Position numbers and translations under genes: made by a program. Shown here piece by piece: positions 37,366-47,734 of a stretch of 64,000 nucleotides of DNA. The DNA is from Rhabditoides inermis (Eukaryota > Nematoda > Chromadorea > Rhabditida > Rhabditidae): positions 441,001 through 505,000 of the forward strand of contig CAWZYM010000094.1 in the NCBI GenBank assembly GCA_963966185.1. Reading direction: 5' to 3'. Within the stretch, counting starts at the first letter, position 1, and every line of letters starts with the position of its first letter. The notes below the pieces were generated by a model, which saw only the letters and a program-made list of their open reading frames with translations, made no database searches and had not been told where the DNA came from.

Positions 37366-37816
37366 TCTCTCTTTCTGTTATTGTCGAATGTGTGAGTGTT
37401 GCTCTGTTGCTCACTCGCTCACGCGAACGATCTGTATTATGTAATGCATGCTCGCCTGCTGACTCCCTTTTTCGTCATTGCTGCTCACTTGTTCTCTTGC
37501 TCCTGCTCTCGTCTGTCTCCCCCCCCCTCTTTCTCGCATCCTTTCTATTCCTTTTTCCTTTCTCCTGATTGAGGCATGCTCGAGGAGTCTCGTGTCTGCA
37601 CGAAGCGTGTTGTTTTGTGCAGACGTCGTCTCATTGCGCGTCTAGACAGACATGGCGTTGTTTACGGCGTTGTCAACAGCGTCTGCGGTAGTCGGTCTGA
37701 TCCGAGAACGCTTCCGAAGTCGCCCCGAGTGTCTAGACTATGTATGCATGTGTGAGTGAGTGTGAGTCACGTCACGCCTCATTGAGCGAGGTCCTTTTCA
37801 CTAGTCTTATCACGTG

Positions 37817-37868
<52 letters not shown>

Positions 37869-38234
37869 ACTCTGTCTAGACTGTCTAGACGAGCGCATTG
37901 CATTGCAGTTGCGGGTGCAATCGCTCGCCCTTTACACTTGATTCCCCCTATTGTTGCATATTTGATCTATGTACTATCACATATTACTCTGTTCCTAATG
38001 TATGCATCTTTTCAGAATCTTCTGGACGCGGGCAAGCCGCAGATGCAGTGTGTGGTGTGCCGGTCGGTGGTGGTGCGTTTGAAGTACGTGAAGAGGAGCT
38101 GCGACAAGGTTGTGTGTCGGCGGGAGGAGCGCGCGCCGTTCGAACTCGACTTTGCCCACCCCGGAGAGGGCAGCAGCAGCAGCCACCGCAGCAGCCGCGC
38201 CTCCTCCCGATCCTCCAACCACGGCTCATTCTAG
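36494..38234 (+). CDS. small C3HC4 RING-finger protein
   Basis: Three exons (36494-36556, 36906-37067, 38016-38234) give 147 residues. The RING signature is CCVC, then 11 residues, CTH, VVCRRC, and after an intron CVVC (C3HC4), typical of E3 ubiquitin ligases. It is followed by basic residues and a serine-rich tail (SSSSHRSSRASSRSSNHGSF). The frame upstream of the chosen ATG stays open through DDKLYK to a splice acceptor, so an N-terminal exon may be missing. The last exon is duplicated at 41268-41486 beyond a retrotransposon. AATAAA occurs at 38341. The family member was not identified. Confidence 0.75.
37098..37210. mobile_element. ~115-bp MITE in RING-gene intron
   Basis: Terminal inverted repeats of about 24 bases: the left end CGTTATACTTTCACGCTGAC matches the reverse complement of the right end CATTATACTTTCACGCTGAC. 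They are separated by about 60 bases of loop. No target-site duplication is clear. It sits just after the exon 2 donor. Confidence 0.7.
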
Positions 38235-38340
38235 ACGGGTGCCTCTTTCCTTTCCACGGGTTTGTATATGTATGACTCACTCTCTCTCCACTCACCATGT
38301 TCTATAGACTGTGTGTAGACTATGCGTTGATAATATTTGT

Positions 38341-38346
38341 AATAAA
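38341..38346 (+). terminator. AATAAA polyadenylation signal, RING gene
   Basis: Hexamer about 107 bases after the RING stop. The duplicated copy near 41590 retains AATAAA in a slightly shorter context. Confidence 0.6.
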
Positions 38347-38646
38347 ATAAACAGATTTGTTTGTTTGGAGTTATTTGATGGGGGCAGGGTGAGAGAGTAC
38401 AGTATACTGTGAAAGAGAAAGCTCGTATATCTCTGTAATGCGTCTAGGCGTCAGGAGAGTCACATCGTTGCTGTCTAGACAGTCACAGAGAGTGCGCGAT
38501 AGTGAAGATACACACCCTTGTCGGTGAAAGCGCAAGGCCGCGAATCGCAAACACTGACCACCCACGAGGCTTTCGGGGGAAAGTGCAAACGTTATCTATT
38601 GTCCGGGGGTGAGACAATCGCAGGCAAATGACTCATGATTGCAAGA

Positions 38647-38686
<40 letters not shown>

Positions 38687-38702
38687 CTCTCTCTCTCTCT
38701 TT

Positions 38703-38734
<32 letters not shown>

Positions 38735-38828
38735 CCCGCACTCACTCGCAGCTGCGATCGATCGATTTCCGATGACTGGGGGGTTTGAGTGTGTGTGTGC
38801 GGTGTGTGGCAGGGCGGATATTCTCGGG

Positions 38829-38941
38829 ATGCCTTCGTTGCGGGTGGACTCGCGTCTCGCTGGCTGCCGCCTCAACCGAGTCGGTACCAGCGGCCTCACC
38901 ATCTACCTCCAACCGAACAAGTCCACAGCGGTAGAGATATG
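38829..38941 (+). pseudogene. orphan first exon (duplicate of exon at 42060)
   Basis: A near-copy of exon 1 of the 42060-45684 gene (MPSLRVDSRLAGCRLNRVGT...), with its GTGAGC donor, but stranded upstream of the retrotransposon insertion. It could still be spliced to 43520 if transcription crosses the element. Confidence 0.65.
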
Positions 38942-39272
38942 GTGAGCGCTTTGTAGGCTTTCACTCGCGAAAGATGCTTGACATTTTTTTTATATATATA
39001 GTTTATTCATATGAATTTTGGTGATAACACGGGATAAGAGAAGGAGATACAATAAGATGCTCGGGAGACAGCAGCCCCCGTCGTCGGTCCGTATCCCTGC
39101 GACCCGGTACAACCGCACTCTCCCCAGAAATCAGAGTTAACATGAAATCAGAGTTAACATGTAGGGAAAGTGCAATCTCATCACCCGAAACGAGATAAAA
39201 GTGAGTGAGAAAAACGGTCTATATGTGCCGTTTGTCACCACTTCTGAATAAGAGTTGCCCCAGCTTCATATT

Positions 39273-40743
39273 TTAGAGATTAGTGGGGTCTTGTATTTTA
39301 AGTGAACTGAAAATAGTGCCGTTTTTACTATGGAAATTTATATGATTATTTAAGCTCTTTCTGAATTGGTGTTTATCGGGAATATTTACAACGGTTTGAG
39401 GAAGCAAGTTCCAAGTGTTAACAACCGAATGAATTATAAAAGACTGTTGAATTGTGTTTTTGGCGTTACTGTAAAGTTTATACCCATTGGAACGGTTCCT
39501 AGATGATCTTGACTTGGAATCAATGACGTCAAAAGGGTTTTCTGACTTGATATATCCATACATATAGCTATGTACTAGGGTAAGGTTGCTTTTCATTCTA
39601 CGCATATATAGTGTTTCCAGTTGGAGAGACTCGAGACGGTTCGCGTAGCTCATTTTCGGAAATATTGCCTTTGTGAACTTTCGTTGTGTCTTTTCCAATG
39701 CATTCGTGAAAGTTTTGTTCATTAGACATAACACTTCACTGCCGTATTCGAGAATCGGTCTGATTTTGTATATGAAGAAATTTCTATATAAATCTTTCGA
39801 ATAGGAGAAAGTCCGCGGAACAAGTATAGCAAGGGCAGATGGCAGATGCTTTTCGTACTTGTTTTGAAATATGACTATCGGGACTGAGGTCAAAATTGAG
39901 TTGAATACCTAAATCGCGTATATTACGCACCGAACGTAAAGGTTGACCCTCACATGTGTATGAATACATAGGATTATTCTTGCCAAAATGCATACACTCA
40001 CATTTAGAAACTGACAGTTTCATTTGTCTGTCAATGAAAAATTTAGCTATCCGACGAAGATCGGATATCAATTTTGACTCGAAACAGGGAGTACTCGATG
40101 ACAGGTAGAGTTTTAGATCGTCTGCATAAATGTGAAATTTACTATGTTCGATAACGTCTCCGATATCGTTGACATACAACAAGAACATGAGAGGACCTAC
40201 AACACTTCCTTGAGGTACTCCAGATAAAACATCTAACCAATCAGATAATTTGTTGGATATACGCACACATTGGGTCCTTCCAGTCAAGTAGTTTTGTAGC
40301 CATCTAAGGAGATTGCCGCGGAATCCATACGCATCACAGATTTGTATTAATCGTCTGTGCGAAACAGTGTCAAAAGCCTTCGCAACATCAAGATATATAC
40401 TATCGACTATCCGTTTTGCACCCAATTCGCTACTAATAAATGAGACATACTCCACCATCTGTGAAATGGTAGAGCGTCCATCTAGGAACCCAAACTGCTG
40501 AGGTGCGACAAGATGATTAGACCAAAGATGTGTACGCATCTCATAGACTAACATCCGCTCAAGCACTCTACAACTTGTACAAGTGAGCGAAATAGGGCGG
40601 TAGTTATTTACAATAGAAGGATCATCTTTCTTATGGACCGGCACTACTATAGATTGTTTCCAAAGGTTCAGCATAATAATAATGTTTATCTGCCGTGACA
40701 TAAGATACACGAATAAGTGAAAGTAGCAGACAAGGTATGGCAA
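39273..40743 (-). pseudogene. LINE reverse transcriptase, frameshifted
   Basis: The RT domain is readable: VVPVHKKDDPSIVNNYRPIS, QFGFLDGRSTISQM, DVAKAFDTVSH, SGVPQGSVVGPLMFLLYVND and the catalytic YADDLKLY. The frame shifts near 39840. The C-terminal part continues in another frame (FFIYKIRPILEYGSEVL ... VVNTWNLLPQTVVN) to a stop at 39273. The motif pattern is of CR1/Jockey-type elements. It is not functional as it stands. Confidence 0.88.
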
Positions 40744-40761
40744 ATATGGAGCTGGCCCTAG

Positions 40762-41199
40762 GCTAATTCTTTACTCGCACAAATTAGCCTGGATGATCTT
40801 GATGCGGTAGCTTCTAAAATAACCTTCCCTAATGGCTCTAGAGTTATAGTTATTGGAGTATATCGGCACCCGCGAAGCTCACCAAATTTCACTCACCATC
40901 TGGAAACGTTTATTGCCCGTTTCAATATAGATTGTCCGGTTATAATTACAGGTGATTTTAATTTCCCAGAAATCAATTGGCGTGATAATACATCTAGCGA
41001 ACCAAAATCATTTGACTTTGTTGGATTATGCAACACATTGGGCCTTTCTCAGCATGTCAACTTCCCCACTCGCGGATATAACATATTAGATTTGATACTT
41101 TGTAATGACCGTTCCTTGATTTTCAACGTAAAAGTAAAACCTGGAATTCAAATTTCAGATCATGTATCAGTAGAGTGTTCCTTAAATATACCACTACCC
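40762..41199 (+). pseudogene. LINE endonuclease fragment, inverted
   Basis: Plus-strand frame with the C-terminal half of an apurinic-like (EEP) endonuclease: VIVIGVYRHPRSSPNF, VIITGDFNFPEINWRD, LSQHVNFPTRGYNILDLIL and SDHVSVECSL. The N-terminal half is missing. It lies head-to-head with the RT fragment of the same element. Confidence 0.85.
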
Positions 41200-41941
41200 C
41201 TATTGTTGCATATTTGATCTATGTACTATCACATATTACTCTGTTCCTAATGTATGCATCTTTTCAGAATCTTCTGGACGCGGGCAAGCCGCAGATGCAG
41301 TGTGTGGTGTGCCGGTCGGTGGTGGTGCGTTTGAAGTACGTGAAGAGGAGCTGCGACAAGGTTGTGTGTCGGCGGGAGGAGCGCGCGCCGTTCGAACTCG
41401 ACTTTGCCCACCCCGGAGAGGGCAGCAGCAGCAGCCACCGCAGCAGCCGCGCCTCCTCCCGATCCTCCAACCACGGCTCATTCTAGACGGGTGCCTCTTT
41501 CCTTTCCACGGGTTTGTATATGTATGACACTCTCTCTCCACTCACTATGTTCTATAGACTGTGTGTAGACTATGCGTTGATAATATTTGTAATAAACAGA
41601 TTTGTGATTGTTTGGTTGCGGCTATTTGATGAGGGCAGGGTGGGAGAGTACAGTATACTGTGAAAGAGAAAGCTCATATATCTCTGTAATGCGTCTAGGC
41701 GTCAGGAGAGTCACATCATTGCTGTCTAGACAGCCACGGAAAGTGCGCGATAGTGAAGATACACACCCTTGTCGGTGAAAGCGCACGGCCGCGAATCGCA
41801 AACACTGACCACCCACGAGGCTTTCGGGGGAAAGTGCAAACGTTATCTATTGTAACCACTTCCGTGTCTGGCCTACTGGAATGACACGACGAAATGTCGT
41901 CCGGGGGTGAGACAATCGCAAATGACTCATTGATGGCAAGG

Positions 41942-41976
<35 letters not shown>

Positions 41977-42220
41977 GCACTCACTCTGGCAGCTGCGATC
42001 GATCGATTTCCGATGACTGGGGGGGGGGGGGTTGAGTGTGTGCGGTGTATATTCTCGGGATGCCTTCGTTGCGGGTGGACTCGCGTCTCGCTGGCTGCCG
42101 CCTCAACCGGGTCGGTACCAGCGGCCTCACCATCTACCTCCAACCGAACAAGTCCACAGCGGTAGAGATATGGTGAGCGCTTTGTAGACTTTCACTTGCG
42201 AAAGGTGCTTGACATTTTTT
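41197..42220 (+). repeat. ~1.02-kb direct repeat flanking retrotransposon, right copy
   Basis: Matches 37945-38987. Differences include shorter CT tracts, a 46-base insertion at about 41854-41900 (contains TGGCCTACTGGAATGACACG) and scattered substitutions. Confidence 0.85.
41268..41486 (+). pseudogene. orphan last exon of RING gene
   Basis: Duplicate of RING exon 3 (NLLDAGKPQMQCVVC... to NHGSF stop) with its TTTTCAG acceptor, lying 3 kb downstream past the retrotransposon. Its open frame is intact. It could serve as an alternative terminal exon but is most simply a by-product of the duplication. Confidence 0.7.
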
Positions 42221-43964
42221 TGAAACAAGTCCACAGCGGTAGAGATATGGTGAGCGCTTTGTAGGCTTCTACTCGCGAAAGATGCTTGACATTTTTTGTC
42301 TAGTGTTTTTTGGTCTGTAAATATCATGTTTTCCTGGTTATGTGATGTGTTGGGGATCTGTAGATATGAAGCTAAAAGTTTATTTTGTAGTAGTGATTAG
42401 TGTTTTTTTTTCTCTCAATTTGTATTAGTTCTTCGCAACAACATATTATAGCAGCATTAGCATGCCTTTTACTTTCAACGGTGAGAAAAAAATGCTAACA
42501 TGAAATATCAGTGTAGTCACTATCTAACGAAATGTGCCCACGAATGGTAATTGATTGTGGGAATTGTTTGGTGGTCTTTGAGAAGCAATATCTAATAATC
42601 TGATCCAGAATTTGATTCCTGGTTGATGGTACGTGAAGCCGGCGATTATTGAAAGAGAGGGAGACAGATTGAATACAAAGTTGGGGGGAAGACAATGGAA
42701 TGGATGATCGAAGAACTTAGAACACACAACACATCACATTACTGGGTGTATGCACGGAACGAACTGTTTTTATAAACGTTTCACATTCGCGTCTATAGTG
42801 TGGACTGTGGACATTCTCGTTTATAGTGTGAACTATAATAACAGGATAAAAAACGTCTGCAAATTGTGCTTCGTTTTTTGAAAGGGATTGAAGGGCGCTC
42901 AGACATAAGATGAGCTGGAGATTTTTCCCTGCCTGTGGAGATTTTTCTCTTTTTTTGAAGTAGATTTCTGAAGTGCTTTTAGTGAATTTGCATTAAGTGG
43001 AAAGGATAATGTCACATGAAAGAAAAGAAAACATATTGTGTTTCTAGAACGCGTTTGCATCTGCAGGGACTGAATAAAACAACATGCTACCTACGCAAGT
43101 GGGAAAGAAGAGAGTAAGAACAGTGCAGTAAATAGCGGGTTACAGAAGAATGAGTAATGTGCAATCATAGTATAAATAACGTCTCAGAGAACTGTCTCTA
43201 GAGGAGAACGTGCATAGTGATTAGTGATTATACCCGATGAAAATATCATAACAAACTTATCTGCATTGTATACAAACTGAATTGATGAGATGATGTTCAT
43301 TGTTCACCGGTGTACCGTAAGAAAATGGTTTATTACGACTTGCGACTTTCGAAGTTTCATTATCAGGCCAAACATTACCTCAAACGGGGTCGTGGTGGTG
43401 CAACCAGATCTGATTTGAGACGAATTGCAGCTTACAGCTTACACGGTCTGAGAACTTTCTTGGGATCCTTCTGAGGGTCTTTTGCCATCCAAAGTTGAGT
43501 CTGACCGCTATTTTTGCAGGAGCGTGCACGCATTGTGCCCCGCCTCATGGAAACCAGTCGTCTCCATCCCCGTAGACGTCCTGTTTTACTCACACTGCGC
43601 GTTCAGCTATCACAACGACTACGTCTACATACTCATCGTCGGACAGCTGGTGAGAGGGAAGGGAGAGAGAAAGACGGAGAGAGGGAAGAGGAAGGGAGAG
43701 AGAGATAGAGAGAAAGAGGGAAGAAGAAAGGAGAGAGAGGGGGAGGGAAGGAAAAGGAGAGATAGAGAGAGGCGAAGGGGAGAGAGAAAAAGAGAGTGAG
43801 GGGAAGTGGGAGAGATAGGGAAATAGAGAGAGATTCCAGAAAGACGAGTCTTTGCCACGCGTGGTCCTCTTCGAGGTGTGTCGGGAGACTGGCGAGAAGA
43901 AGGAATTTCGACTCGACGAGTCGTGCGGCGCCGAGTTCGAGGAAGTCCCGCTGGAGGTATGCTG

Positions 43965-44008
<44 letters not shown>

Positions 44009-44434
44009 TCTATTCCCTATGTGTCCAGAACGCGGCGCTGGGTGTGGGCGAGAAGTCTCTGCACATCTACGATCGCGGCATGGTGATGGGCTCGATTCCC
44101 TACTGGAACATTCTCCTCCTCGAGGTCTGGGTCTCTTTTTTATAATTAATATTACGGTTTACACTGCGCCATAAGATATTTTGAAAACGAGAAAGCATTT
44201 GCAACAAACCAGCGCGTTTCAATCACTCACTCCGTGATAACAGCAGAATTCAACTAGCCTCTCCTTACACGTTTATAGGTCTGTAATATGTTCTCTCTTT
44301 CATCTCCACACTCTCCTCAGGATTCTTTCCTGGTGGAGCGTCACACGGTTTCGGATGAGTCGACGGAGCGCTGCTGCCGCTTCCCCATCGTCATCGACGG
44401 AGCGAGGAGGAAGTTCGCGAGGTTGAAGGTAGCT

Positions 44435-44475
<41 letters not shown>

Positions 44476-44956
44476 CTCCATTCCATATCTCTTCCCCCTT
44501 CCTCTCTTTCTCTCTCCCCTCTCTCTCCCCTCTCTTTCTCTTTCTCTTCCACCTTTCTCTCTTCTCTCTTTCTCCCTCTCTCTCCCTCTCTAGTTCCATC
44601 TTCAGGACGACCACACGATGACGGTCTTCGACGAGACAGACGAGAAGTGGCACACGTACACTATCGCAGCCGACTCGGACCTGCAGGTGAGAGATACAGA
44701 ATGCACACATCCACTCTTTGTGACTTTGCCGGCTATATGTATGACACCGAAAAAATACGCGTGTGTCGCATCGTGTGTGGCGATGTCACAATTGTGTACT
44801 GTTGTTGAAAAAATATTGTAAACGTAACAAACGAATTGTTACCATGAATCCTTAGGTGGATGGACTAGCGGCTCGTGGACTCAAGGAGACGTATGGGCAT
44901 GCCGGACACAGAATGGTGAGGAATGGAGAAAGAGACAGAGAGAGAGAGAGAGAGAC

Positions 44957-45005
<49 letters not shown>

Positions 45006-45298
45006 CCAGGGCGCTGTCGAGTCTTCACTTACCTTCTACTCTGATGGCCCGGTGTGCGTTGCCAAGAAGCTGAGGTGTGAGGGAGACGTAGACGTAGTAT
45101 GTAGTTTAGTCTAATCTAGTTTGCGTTTTGCCGCGTTCCTCCCTGACTGACCGGCGGTCGCGTTCAGACTGATTTGCTCGAGGGATGCGAGAATGAAGGG
45201 GTTTACCATCAGAAACAAGTGTCACTACTTCTATCGGCTCATTCTCGACGACGAGAGGAGAGAGTTCCGACTGCAGAGGAGGGGCACGGTGAGAGAGA

Positions 45299-45340
<42 letters not shown>

Positions 45341-45684
45341 AAGAGAGACTATTGCAGGCGCGCTTCAGCGGCGGCGTCGACCTCATGTTCTACACGCTTG
45401 TCAACGAGCGGTTCGCAGTCGTCATCGGAGTCCGTTCCATCGCCATTGTACCACTGCAGGTACCTCTCTACCAGTCTCTCTTTTTTTCTTTCTCTCTCTC
45501 TCTCTCCCTCTTCCTCCCTCCACTCTCCGTCTTCCAGCCTCCGCCCCTCTCGCACGCGGCGTTCTGGAGCATCCAGAAGCGTGTGGCTCGGTACGACGCG
45601 GCGGGCACATGGTATGGAGGGGTGGACGAGCATGCGGTGCGTAGGGCGTGCGGCTACGCCGGACACAAGCCACTCGTCAAGTAA
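42060..45684 (+). CDS. unrecognised protein, beta-rich, multi-exon
   Basis: Not recognised. The first exon is 42060-42172 (MPSLRVDSRLAGCRLNRV...) and the second begins at 43520 after a 1.3-kb intron (WSVHALCPASWKPVVSIPVDV...). Later exons encode DESLPRVVLFEVCRETGEKK, SLHIYDRGMVMGSIPYWNIL, DSFLVERHTVSDESTERCCR, FHLQDDHTMTVFDETDEKWH, SSLTFYSDGPVCVAKKLR, KCHYFYRLILDDERREFRLQ and LMFYTLVNERFAVVIGVRSI, ending HKPLVK. Recurrent short beta-strand units separated by charged turns suggest a beta-propeller or jelly-roll, but no family motif is evident. Introns are short and packed with GA or CT microsatellites starting at the donors. The donor near 44126 (GAG/GTCTGG) is non-standard, so that junction is uncertain. 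Exon 1 and its donor are partly repeated in tandem at 42148-42291. Confidence 0.6.
42148..42291 (+). repeat. ~75-bp tandem duplication carrying a splice donor
   Basis: The segment ACAAGTCCACAGCGGTAGAG through TTGACATTTTTT occurs twice in a row, so the exon end and its ATATG/GTGAGC donor exist twice, at 42173 and about 42249. Confidence 0.75.
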
Positions 45685-45806
45685 ATCGATCCAAGCATCC
45701 ATGCTAGTCACAACAATCGCTCATCGCTCTCAAGGTCGCTAAGATGTTTTATTATTGTACAGGTATTATACAGTAAAGCATTTTGCTAAACGTTCCGTAT
45801 GATCGG

Positions 45807-47378
45807 CTATTTCTTGGCGAGAAGAGCCTTGGCAAAGTCTGAAGTGAACACGGGTTTCTCGTCCGAGTCCAGTAGGGAGCGACCGGGACGCACCGACGGC
45901 GGATATGCGCGGGGCTAAAAACATTTTTTTTTAAATTGAAAGAAATATAAATTCTGAAATGAAGATCCAAATCACTACACTCACTCTGGACGGAGTCTTC
46001 TCGACATTGGCGGCTTTCGCGAGGCGCTCGTTGATTTGGAATGACTAAAATGGCATAATGTTGAAATGTACAACAGTGTCCAACTCACATCGTCCAACTC
46101 GTCGAAGTCGAGTCGCTTGTTGATGCGCGGGCCTGTGTGGTCGTAGTGAAGCTGCAAAGACGGTGAGCTATCACACTTCTCCATCACTTACACAAACATT
46201 AAATGAAAAAAGGTAAATGATAACATTGAAAACACGTACCGGCTGTTCGGGTGTCTCTGATGTGAGAATAGATCCGTTGAAGGAAGAGCCGGAAGACAGC
46301 GTCTGCGACGACTGCGGAGCTGAAACAGGACAACTAGGCGGACAGAGGATGCAGTAAAACTTACGGATGTTCTGGTTAGAGCATGCGGTCTGGAAGTCGA
46401 ATTGGTGAGGACGAGCAATCGATGACGACGGCGCGGCTGGTCTCTCCACCGTACTGAACAAAGCGTTGAGTTGACATTGAAATTGGGAGAGAGAGGGAGA
46501 GAGAGAGAACAAGATGTGTGTAATGGGTATATGTAAACGGGATAAATATATAAAATGACAATCACTCACGGCATATTCTTGCGGACGCCGGTACCCTTCT
46601 GGAGAATACGCAACGCTGCTTCGGACTGGAACACGGGGAACTCTGGAGACAACGCCGCGGCAACATACCTAAAATATAACATTGGAATATTACATGATAC
46701 ATGGATATTAATAAATTTGAAACTCACTCCTTCGGTTCCTGCTTAATATTGTCGGTGTTTACGATAGGGGTGTCGTCGATTTCCGGGGAGACAATCTCGT
46801 CTTTGACTACGACCTGAGGTGGCTGGGGAAGAGGAGCGCTCGTCTCCGTGGCCTCCTGCGTAACCAAGAACGAGAGATCGCCTCGCTTTACTTGAACCAG
46901 TTCGCCTGCAAAAAAATGAAATAAGAAGAGAAATACATTGGGAGAAACTACCTTTGCGTCGGTCATTGATGGCGGAGACAATGGTGACGGCAGACTTGAC
47001 TGCGTTGGAGTAGGCGAGAAACTTCTGCTTGGCCACGATGGCGGCCTTCTTCATCTCCACCTCGGCGGCGACCATGGCCTTGATAGCGTCGAGCTGCTGT
47101 TCGCATTGTGCGAGGTCGTGCATGGCTAGCTGTTTGAATTGCGAGGTGGTCAACCGGGACTCCTGGCCTGCAATCAGTAGCTCCTGCTCTTCGTTCATCT
47201 TTGACAGTGCCAGGTTCTTTAGTAGAGTCAGTGCCTCGTCGGCAGAGGACCGATCTGTAACCGGGCGGGGTTGTGCAGCAGGCGCTTCACTAGCTGAACT
47301 GCTAGAATTTTTGACTGCTGTAGCCGGCTTGCTCGATGGAGCCACCTTAGGCACGGGTTTCTTCAGCCGAGAATTCAT
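45807..47378 (-). CDS. unrecognised coiled-coil protein
   Basis: Not recognised. The start at 47378 (MNSRLKKPVPKVAPSSKP) lies four bases behind a TTTTTTCAG acceptor, as for a trans-spliced message. The N-terminus is Ser/Ala/Pro-rich, then a helical or coiled-coil stretch (SADEALTLLKNLALSKMNEE; LAMHDLAQCEQQLDAIKAMV; AAEVEMKKAAIVAKQKFLAY) followed by AVTIVSAINDRRKGELVQVK. The C-terminal half is disordered with PxP and acidic motifs (VVVKDEIVSPEIDD) and ends SLLDSDEKPVFTSDFAKALLAKK. The shape fits a nuclear scaffold, but there is no family evidence. It converges on the 42060 gene (122 bases between stops) and is divergent from RPS12. Confidence 0.6.
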
Positions 47379-47734
47379 AAACTGAAAAAATACAACCCAT
47401 GACGAATGAATCCAGAAAAAACAAATGAATGAAATTTTATAGTAAAAAACGAAACAACAAAAACACCCGAAAACGCTGGCGAAGCGATGTTTGAATAGAA
47501 TCTATTCCCGCCTTTTTCTTGGGTGCTGCGTAGCAGCCCTGCAACACAGCATTGCATCTACGCAGCGAAAAAATCCTAAAATATCCTAAAAATTTCTTTG
47601 AGTATTTTCATTCAGTGATCAGTCTCTGTCCAAGATTTCATTATGCATTATGTGTTTGATGTTTTTGTTTCTCTTGTAAAATTGTTAGTGCTAATGTTTG
47701 ATTATTTTGCAGTCACCATCGAGGATCTCTAAAC
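47379..47734. promoter_or_regulatory. divergent promoter region, coiled-coil gene / RPS12
   Basis: About 355 AT-rich bases between two head-to-head genes. A short pyrimidine-rich stretch precedes the RPS12 start and a TTTTGCAG acceptor lies at about 47712, so the message probably begins by splicing there. Confidence 0.4.

Larger units (their letters stand above)
37945..38987 (+). repeat. ~1.04-kb direct repeat flanking retrotransposon, left copy
   Basis: This begins at CCCCTATTGTTGCATATTTG and ends at TGCTTGACATTTTTT, exactly where the retrotransposon tail starts. It matches 41197-42220. It includes the RING gene's last exon and the orphan first exon of the following gene. Confidence 0.85.
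38984..41199 (-). mobile_element. non-LTR retrotransposon (LINE), 5'-inverted and decayed
   Basis: On the minus strand the 3' part encodes reverse transcriptase and ends in an A-rich tail (TATATATATAAAAAAAA at about 38984-39000). The 5' part (about 40762-41199) encodes the endonuclease on the plus strand, so it is inverted. The joint lies near 40745-40762. The linker between the endonuclease and the RT is missing. This head-to-head arrangement is the classic product of twin priming during LINE insertion. About 1-kb direct repeats flank it. Confidence 0.85.
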
